A stretch of 38,386 nt of DNA. Origin: an uncultured Eubacteriales bacterium. Lineage in GTDB: Bacteria > Bacillota > Clostridia > Oscillospirales > CAG-272. Shown here piece after piece: positions 32,574-38,386 of this stretch. The DNA lies in NCBI GenBank assembly GCA_949747515.1, contig CATKFO010000088.1, positions 1-38,386 on the forward strand, given 5' to 3'. Position 1 is the first letter of the stretch. Every line of letters starts with the position of its first letter. A program made the translations under genes and the position numbers. The notes beneath the pieces are model-generated. The model was not told the DNA's origin, ran no database searches, and saw only the letters and a program-made list of their open reading frames with translations.

Positions 32574-34154
32574 TTATTCAGCGCATTCCGGAGCTATAAG
32601 GTATGCGTCCGCGCCGTCGATTTTACGGATGCATTTGTCCTCGCATCTGTATCTTCTTCCTATTTCCCATCTTCCCTCGCCGTCTTCCGGGAAATATACC
32701 TTTATGCTGCTGACCTGCTTTTCAATGGGAGACGAACGATCGATCTCAATCTCAGAAATATGTCTGACTTTACTTTTAACGGTAATTGAATAAGAAATCG
32801 CCAATTCCGCCGTAACGGTTAGCTTATCTCCGTCTAAACGAGCGTCCGTATACGCCGTTTCCATAGAACATCTAACGTTAGGAACCCCGGTCGTTCCCGC
32901 AGGTATTCTTGCGTCGCATTCAAATTTCACAGGAACAGTAATTTCTTCGGGAACCGCGTCTCCGTCGCCTACGGTCGCCGCCACAAGGACGCAATTTCCA
33001 ATAAGCGCTACTCTGCCGTCGGGAGTAACCTCGGCTCGCTCATAGTTAACGCGCCCCGTAGAATATGGAATGCTCTTTGCGCTGCCTCCGGTTATCTGTT
33101 TTGAACCGTACACTGTAAGGGATGAAACTCCGCAGCATAATTCAGATACGTTTTCAGGTTCGTTTACTGTCAGGCGAAATCCGCTGGAAGTTGAATAAGC
33201 GTCGTCCGTTACGGATATTTTCTCGCTCGTCGCAAGCTCGGCGTCTATATCATATTCTATCTCCCATTGGAAAAGTCCGCTCTCGTCTCCGGATACCGAC
33301 GCCGACGCTACTCGTCCCCAAGCCGTAGCCATAAGCGCAGGCTCGTCGGTCGTCGTCGCCCCGGATCTGAGATTTCGCGCCGCCGAGTCAATCCTTATAT
33401 GCTCTTCAACGGGAGTTTTTACGCGAGTGGAAGAATACGTTCCGTCGGACGTCAGCATAAGGCAATTAAGATACGCGTCTCCTCTTACCGCTATGCCTCC
33501 GGTTTCAACCGACGCGGAATTTATCACCATAGAACCCGAGCAAAGAATCATTTTTGTTCCTTCACGTTCCCGAAATTCTCCCGACGCAGTTCCAGTCGCG
33601 GTTTCAAAATAAAAAGACGACGCTTCCGTTTCTGAATAGTGACGTTCAAGCGCGATACTATCGGCCGTAGTGGCCGCGCTTACCTCGCCGTTCTCGTTTA
33701 CGGCGGTTATTTTTTCAACGATCGGCGAGCGCAACACTGAAAAAGCCCGCGAACGCATACGAGCGGTCAGCGCCAGCTTTCTCGGCCCCGACGCGCGGCA
33801 CGACACGGATTCCACAGTCGTATACGCCCCTACGTCTGACGCGCCGTATTCGTCCCCGTCGTCCGCAGGACAAGATAACCTTACGGAATACTCAGAATTC
33901 AGAGGAGCGCATGAGAGGGCTCCGTCGTCTCCTATGTATAAAACGGAATACGTCGTCAAACCAGACAGTTCAACGGCTCCGGGAGTAAGATATTTGTTCT
34001 CGGGCAGAGCGTGCGCGGAACATGACACGATTCGTCTTACCTCCGGCATATAGTCCGGCAGAATAAATTCCTCGGCCGCCTCGTGCGCCGTGCTAACGTC
34101 AAATCTCATTAGGGATAGAGCTTCGCCGCCTCTCCCGCTCGTTATTCTTTCCAT
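32574..34154 (-). CDS. DUF3794-domain spore-envelope protein with degenerate LysM (SipL-like)
   Basis: 526 residues. Beta-rich DUF3794 repeats: the first contains EEFILPDYMPEVRRIVSCSA, the family's opening. Later ones end in EITVPVKFECDARIPAGT and AELAISYSITVKSKVRHISE. In SipL of C. difficile such a protein anchors the spore-coat ATPase SpoIVA through a C-terminal LysM. Here the C-terminus IKVYFPEDGEGRWEIGRRYR, then CIRKIDGADAYLIAPE, aligns with a LysM but lacks the usual PGDTLW and N-x-L core, so it is degenerate. ACGGAGG precedes ATG 34154. It suggests a spore-forming ancestry; the window alone does not prove sporulation. Confidence 0.75.
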   Translation of the reverse strand: MERITSGRGGEALSLMRFDVSTAHEAAEEFILPDYMPEVRRIVSCSAHALPENKYLTPGAVELSGLTTYSVLYIGDDGALSCAPLNSEYSVRLSCPADDGDEYGASDVGAYTTVESVSCRASGPRKLALTARMRSRAFSVLRSPIVEKITAVNENGEVSAATTADSIALERHYSETEASSFYFETATGTASGEFREREGTKMILCSGSMVINSASVETGGIAVRGDAYLNCLMLTSDGTYSSTRVKTPVEEHIRIDSAARNLRSGATTTDEPALMATAWGRVASASVSGDESGLFQWEIEYDIDAELATSEKISVTDDAYSTSSGFRLTVNEPENVSELCCGVSSLTVYGSKQITGGSAKSIPYSTGRVNYERAEVTPDGRVALIGNCVLVAATVGDGDAVPEEITVPVKFECDARIPAGTTGVPNVRCSMETAYTDARLDGDKLTVTAELAISYSITVKSKVRHISEIEIDRSSPIEKQVSSIKVYFPEDGEGRWEIGRRYRCEDKCIRKIDGADAYLIAPECAE

Positions 34155-34292
34155 ATTGATCCTCCGTATTTTTATTTTGTGATACTACGCTCTGAGAAAA
34201 GTATATTCAATTGGAATATGTTTTATGAAAGCGTTTGTACGTCATAATGCACAAATCCAAAAGACGTTTTTAACAAATATATTAGTCTTATA

Positions 34293-34321
34293 TTGACAGT
34301 GTATGCTATTTGTGTTATAAT
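34293..34321 (+). promoter_or_regulatory. Strong promoter of the SLH/glycosidase gene
   Basis: TTGACA (34293-34298), 17 nt, TATAAT (34316-34321): full consensus at both boxes. It lies about 50 nt before the start codon. Confidence 0.85.
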
Positions 34322-34374
34322 CCGATCGTTACCTCTTGAAGCGAGCCAAAACACATTGAAAGGAAGAATCATAA

Positions 34375-37300
34375 ATGAAGCAAAAAATCATTTCAGCAAT
34401 TATCACCATAGTAATGTTGATATCGCTTGCAGCGGAAGCGTTCGCCTCCGCGCTTCCCTTCACCGACGTAAACGCCGGAGACTGGTTTTACAACGCGGTA
34501 TGCGACGTATATGAGAACGACCTCATGAAAGGAGTGGAAGAAACCGTATTCGCGCCGGATAAAACAACGTCGCGAGCTATGATAGTCACTATACTGGCGC
34601 GCCTGTCTAAAGAAGAAATAACTTCTATAACGACAGCTCCGTTTATCGACGTAAAGCCTGATTCATGGTACGGCCCGTCGGTCGCGTGGGCGATTTCAAA
34701 AGAAATAACAGACGGTTATCCGGACGGCTCTTTTATGCCCGACAAAGACGTGTCAAGGGAAGAAATAGCGGCCTTTTTATACAGGTATCTCGTCTGCAAG
34801 GGTTATGATCCGGAACCGGGAGACGCGACCTTTAAAGACGAAGACAAAATATCGGGGTGGTCTATGAATTATGTAAAAGCTCTCAGCGGAGCGGGTATTA
34901 TCTTGGGAGACGATAACGGTCGCTTTAATCCGCAGAAAAACGCCACAAGAGCTGAAACAGCGACCATGCTTTCCCGCTTGACCGAATATTTGGAAAAGCA
35001 AGCCGTCGATCCAAGCGACGAAGTAAAATTTATTGAAGAAACGATCGAAAAAAACTGTCCCAAACATAGAATTACAATTACAGGCGGATACACGGCGACT
35101 CTGACGAGAAAATTTTTAAGCGAAGAAATCCGACGCGCTTTAGGATTCGACGAATCGTTTGAAGTAAGCCTGTTCCCAGGAGATTTTTCCGTAATATCCA
35201 CGGAATATGGCCTAGCAAACAAAGGCGGCGGCATTCAGGGAAAGTATGAATTCGACATTCACGGTCCTAACGGAGGCTTCTACCGCACAAGCATGAGCTT
35301 CATGATATCTAAAAGACCGGAAGAATATTATACGAAACGTATTGCAAAAGCTGCGGAAGAAATTGAAAAAACCGGCGTCATGTTCCGTTCATCGTCAATA
35401 AATGATTCCGAATTGTCTCGTCAAATAGCGGCAAGACTTGAAGAAATCGACGGCGGGACTCCGTTTGAAGGTTATCAGTTTGCGAACGAGCTTAAGGTCT
35501 CGATTACCGGAGGACTGTCTGAGCTCGCCGCCTCGGCTGAAAAGGCCAAAGGAGGAGATTCCGTATCGGCAAAAATCTCTTACAAAGCAGAAGCCGGAGA
35601 ATCGTCCGCTACTGGAACCGTACCGGTGACTCTCCGCATTCCCGGAAACGATAAAAACTCCTCGAATTTCATTTATGATGAAAAAGTCTCAGTTTACGTG
35701 TGCGACGATACGCTTTCATACGCTGATAAATTGATAGACGCGCTGAAAAAGGATATTACCGACGTAAACGTAATTAAAGCGACCCGCGATAACGCCGCGG
35801 ATATACTTTCCGTTAATAACTCCGACCTCGCGATCATTGTAGGCGCGTCTTCTGCTCCTCTCGGAACGCAGGAACTTCTCGCTTCGTATCTTAAAGACGG
35901 TGGACGCGCTATGATAATCGGAGGACAGCTTTACGGCGGAGGAAGCGATACGGACGTAGTGATAGATACGATCTGTCCCGTGTATTACGAAACGTTCCCG
36001 GTCTCCGAAGCCGCCTCTTTATCAGCCGAAAAGGATCAGCTTATTGTTGACGACGCAAAATACGCGCTTCCGGACGAAGTTTTCTCCTGCGCGTATTATA
36101 CTCAGGGAGAAGGCTTTGGAAACGACCGGGATTTCAGACAGATTCCACTTATAGAAATTAGAGACGCGAAGGGACTTCGTTCCGGATACGCCGCTTGGAT
36201 CACAGTATTCGAAGGACAGTCTCAACGCAATAAGTATGAAGGCGCTCTCGTAAGCTGTTTCTCCGCAGTAGGAGAAAAGTTCTACGACGACAACGGTATA
36301 AAAGCAGTTGCGGATACCGCGAAATTTATGCTTGCCGAGTCGCGTCTAATCGAAGGCGGAGCGGATAACTACGCTTATTTCGGCGACGAAAACGAAACGG
36401 TAAATTACGGCGCTCTCGTAAGCTATTCTCCCGACGCTCGCGGAAACGTAACCGTAAAAACAGAGCTTATGAAAGAGAATTCCATTCTCGCGGAAATAAG
36501 CGAAGACTTTACTTCAAAGTACGGCGAAAAATCCGTTATGACCTCTGTTTCTTCTTCATACGATCTGTCCGCCGGAAAGCCTGATCGCGCCGTTTCCACG
36601 CTGTATATCGACGGAATACCCGTAGACAGGCTGGCGCAGGATATTACCTTCTATACGCCTAAAGCTGAAAGCGACCGGAAGTATATTTACTCTGAAAATG
36701 GAAATCTTATGCGAGACGGAAAGCCGGTGATACTCTACGGAGTAAACTATATGCCGTCTAATGGAAAAGCCGATGAAAACGGTTATATGCACGAATTCTA
36801 CTTTTCTCGCCGCGCGTACGACAGAGATCTTATATTTGAAGACCTGCGGCGCGTAAAGGACATTGGATTTAACGCGGTATCCGTATTCTCATATCTGAAC
36901 GAAGAAATCGCTACGAGCAACAATATCGTAGACTTTCTCGCAATGTGCGAAGATATGGGGCTGTACGCGGATATGAGCCTTCGCATATCGTTTGCAAACG
37001 CGCTTGAAACCGAGAAAACGATCAAAACTCTCCGGTTTGACGAGTTCGACATTATTTCAGCATACGATATATGCTGGGAAGGACGACTTGGAAACTACGA
37101 GGGAACGGGATATCAAAATCTTGGTCGTAAAACGCTCGATCCGCATTGGAGAGAATGGTTAATAACTCAGTACGGCTCGTACGATGCCGCCGAGGCAGTA
37201 TTTGGAATAGCCATTCCAAGAGACGCGAGCGGCGCTATCATAGGTCTTTCAGACAATTTGATGGACGCTTCAAGACCTTCCCCGGAAGAGCTGAAGATGA

Positions 37301-38334
37301 TTACCGCTTACAGGCGCTTCCTTGACGACTCAGTAGCCGTATATTGGAACGGCATAGCCCAAAGCGTTCGGTCTATAGATCCGCATCATTTGTTAGGATT
37401 CAGAATGACGGCGCTCGGAAACGGACTTGAGGGAATGTATGATTTCCGCTCGCTCGCTCCGGTACTCGACATAATGGAACCGGAAGGATATATTCTCAAC
37501 CATTCTAAATCCGCATGCATTCAAGCCATATTCTGTAATCTATACGCAAGAATGTGCAATCCCGACGCTCCTATTCTGTGGAAGGAATTCGGACGCAGCG
37601 CATGGATCGGTTCTAACTACCGTGAAAACGAATTGCTGAGCAATGAAATTAAAAGTCTCTACGAATATGCTCTCGACGCTATGCTTAAGGGATATTCTTC
37701 GGGAATTTACTGCTGGTATTTCGCCGGTGGATATCGTATAGGAGAAGGCAGCGACTACGGTATTATCAACCCGGACGGATCGGACAGACCCCATACGAAA
37801 GTCCTGAGAGAATATGCGGATAAATTTAAATCAATGGGGGATATTCCCGATGCCAATTATTTAATTACCGTCGATCGCGACGATTATGCAAACGGTATCT
37901 TGGGAATATACAACAAAATTTCAACGTCTCTCGAAAAAGCTGTAGACGAAGGAAAAACTGTCGCTTTAGTTAATAAAGCGGAAACTAACGGCAAAACAAT
38001 ATACGCCGACGAAACATCCGATATACGATTGACGGACGGTGCCGAGATCGGTCCTCTGAAATACGTTAACGGTATAATTATCTCTTCTTCGGTATCTGAA
38101 GAAAACGGGGTCCTCGCCGCCGAGCTTACAGTGACGAATACTCACGACGCGGTATGGAAGTCTGGAAGCGTATCTATCGTATCCGCCGACGGAACAGTTA
38201 CTTATGGAAAGATAAACGAAACGTTAGATTCCTGCGACAAAGCTAATGTAAAAATTACAATACCCGCTCTTGGAACCAAAGTGCGTTTCGCAGTAGGCGG
38301 AGTACTGTTCGGAGACGCTTATACTATAAACTAA
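34375..38334 (+). CDS. Secreted surface protein: three SLH domains plus C-terminal glycoside-hydrolase-like barrel
   Basis: 1319 residues. A signal peptide (about 1-26, ending AEAFASA) is followed by three SLH domains (about 28-78, 86-138, 148-200), each with the W-Y...A...G...F.P...R pattern, which bind cell-wall polymers. A long middle region follows. Around residues 470-530 it looks like a class I amidotransferase/DUF4350 fold (SDLAIIVGASSAP, YLKDGGRAMIIGG). The C-terminal region from GVNYMPSNG (about 789) is a TIM-barrel glycosidase: Glu902 in CWEGRLG as possible acid/base and Glu1071 in LWKEFGRSAW as possible nucleophile, the clan GH-A pattern. Its last 100 residues form a beta domain. 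GAAAGGAAG precedes the ATG. It is probably displayed on the cell surface to attack plant or host glycans (inference). Confidence 0.85.
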   Translation: MKQKIISAIITIVMLISLAAEAFASALPFTDVNAGDWFYNAVCDVYENDLMKGVEETVFAPDKTTSRAMIVTILARLSKEEITSITTAPFIDVKPDSWYGPSVAWAISKEITDGYPDGSFMPDKDVSREEIAAFLYRYLVCKGYDPEPGDATFKDEDKISGWSMNYVKALSGAGIILGDDNGRFNPQKNATRAETATMLSRLTEYLEKQAVDPSDEVKFIEETIEKNCPKHRITITGGYTATLTRKFLSEEIRRALGFDESFEVSLFPGDFSVISTEYGLANKGGGIQGKYEFDIHGPNGGFYRTSMSFMISKRPEEYYTKRIAKAAEEIEKTGVMFRSSSINDSELSRQIAARLEEIDGGTPFEGYQFANELKVSITGGLSELAASAEKAKGGDSVSAKISYKAEAGESSATGTVPVTLRIPGNDKNSSNFIYDEKVSVYVCDDTLSYADKLIDALKKDITDVNVIKATRDNAADILSVNNSDLAIIVGASSAPLGTQELLASYLKDGGRAMIIGGQLYGGGSDTDVVIDTICPVYYETFPVSEAASLSAEKDQLIVDDAKYALPDEVFSCAYYTQGEGFGNDRDFRQIPLIEIRDAKGLRSGYAAWITVFEGQSQRNKYEGALVSCFSAVGEKFYDDNGIKAVADTAKFMLAESRLIEGGADNYAYFGDENETVNYGALVSYSPDARGNVTVKTELMKENSILAEISEDFTSKYGEKSVMTSVSSSYDLSAGKPDRAVSTLYIDGIPVDRLAQDITFYTPKAESDRKYIYSENGNLMRDGKPVILYGVNYMPSNGKADENGYMHEFYFSRRAYDRDLIFEDLRRVKDIGFNAVSVFSYLNEEIATSNNIVDFLAMCEDMGLYADMSLRISFANALETEKTIKTLRFDEFDIISAYDICWEGRLGNYEGTGYQNLGRKTLDPHWREWLITQYGSYDAAEAVFGIAIPRDASGAIIGLSDNLMDASRPSPEELKMITAYRRFLDDSVAVYWNGIAQSVRSIDPHHLLGFRMTALGNGLEGMYDFRSLAPVLDIMEPEGYILNHSKSACIQAIFCNLYARMCNPDAPILWKEFGRSAWIGSNYRENELLSNEIKSLYEYALDAMLKGYSSGIYCWYFAGGYRIGEGSDYGIINPDGSDRPHTKVLREYADKFKSMGDIPDANYLITVDRDDYANGILGIYNKISTSLEKAVDEGKTVALVNKAETNGKTIYADETSDIRLTDGAEIGPLKYVNGIIISSSVSEENGVLAAELTVTNTHDAVWKSGSVSIVSADGTVTYGKINETLDSCDKANVKITIPALGTKVRFAVGGVLFGDAYTIN

Positions 38335-38345
38335 AGTAACCTCAA

Positions 38346-38380
38346 AAAATCGAGGCGGCTAAATTAGCCGCCTCGATTTT
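38346..38380 (+). terminator. Strong terminator after the SLH/glycosidase gene
   Basis: A perfect 15-bp stem (38346-38360 with 38366-38380) with a 5-nt loop and flanking A4/T4. Confidence 0.88.
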
Positions 38381-38386
38381 GTTATC

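Noticed and set aside
33267..34053. Plus-strand open frames of more than 120 codons
   Set aside because: They are antisense to the DUF3794 gene; composition follows the opposite strand's codons.
1..38386. CRISPR array or defence island
   Set aside because: No regularly spaced direct repeats and no Cas, restriction-modification or retron-like genes were seen; repeats found are single inverted repeats.

Overview
The window looks like chromosome from an anaerobic, probably gut-dwelling Bacillota (class Clostridia). The signs are a Gram-positive SOS box in front of recA, a SipL-like DUF3794 spore-envelope protein, a surface protein with three SLH domains, an ECF-type vitamin transporter subunit, an ECF sigma/anti-sigma pair, strong SD sites and TTGxxx-N17-TATAAT promoters. 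No rRNA and no CRISPR array were seen. One tRNA gene, tRNA-Ser(CGA), is present.

Left edge (1-3100): the 3' part of a tyrosine integrase, a double-HTH accessory gene and an unknown membrane protein abut the 3' end of tRNA-Ser(CGA). This looks like one end of an integrative element using the tRNA gene as its attachment site. A truncated copy of the tRNA 5' half lies about 150 bp beyond.

Region 3280-8680 (plus strand) is an envelope polysaccharide block: a polysaccharide deacetylase, then a run of four genes with its own promoter (O-antigen-ligase/Wzy-like polymerase, DUF4330 protein, WecA/TagO-type lipid-carrier transferase, second DUF4330 protein). Region 8680-10280 is decayed mobile DNA: an internally deleted IS200-type element that keeps its SD-masking hairpin, an XRE regulator with an operator inside its own promoter, and a frameshifted second XRE regulator. 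Region 10360-15360 holds a Gfo/Idh/MocA dehydrogenase and a coupled pair of ABC half-exporters behind a good promoter. Region 15540-16530 is again debris, including a CHAP amidase pseudogene with two stops and a lost catalytic Cys. An HSL-type esterase follows.

Region 18050-25650 (all minus strand) holds luxS, mtnN, a 1016-residue glycoside-hydrolase-like protein, recA, recF and recX. luxS and mtnN supply the SAH-detoxification/AI-2 pathway. recA has its own SOS-box promoter. recF lies between recA and recX, not with dnaA-dnaN-gyrB where it is usually found.

Region 25680-32250 has a ribbon-helix-helix protein, a membrane acyltransferase, a DUF5412-like membrane protein, a NUDIX hydrolase, an ECF sigma factor with its membrane anti-sigma factor, and an ECF-transporter S component behind a long leader. 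That leader carries a cobalamin-like riboswitch candidate and a strong terminator. A DUF6514-like small protein follows. The right end carries the DUF3794 protein (minus) and a 1319-residue secreted SLH plus glycoside-hydrolase protein (plus) with a near-consensus promoter and a perfect terminator.

The least expected items are the riboswitch-controlled S component, the tRNA-Ser attachment region, the recA-recF-recX arrangement, and several regulatory structures retained inside otherwise dead elements.
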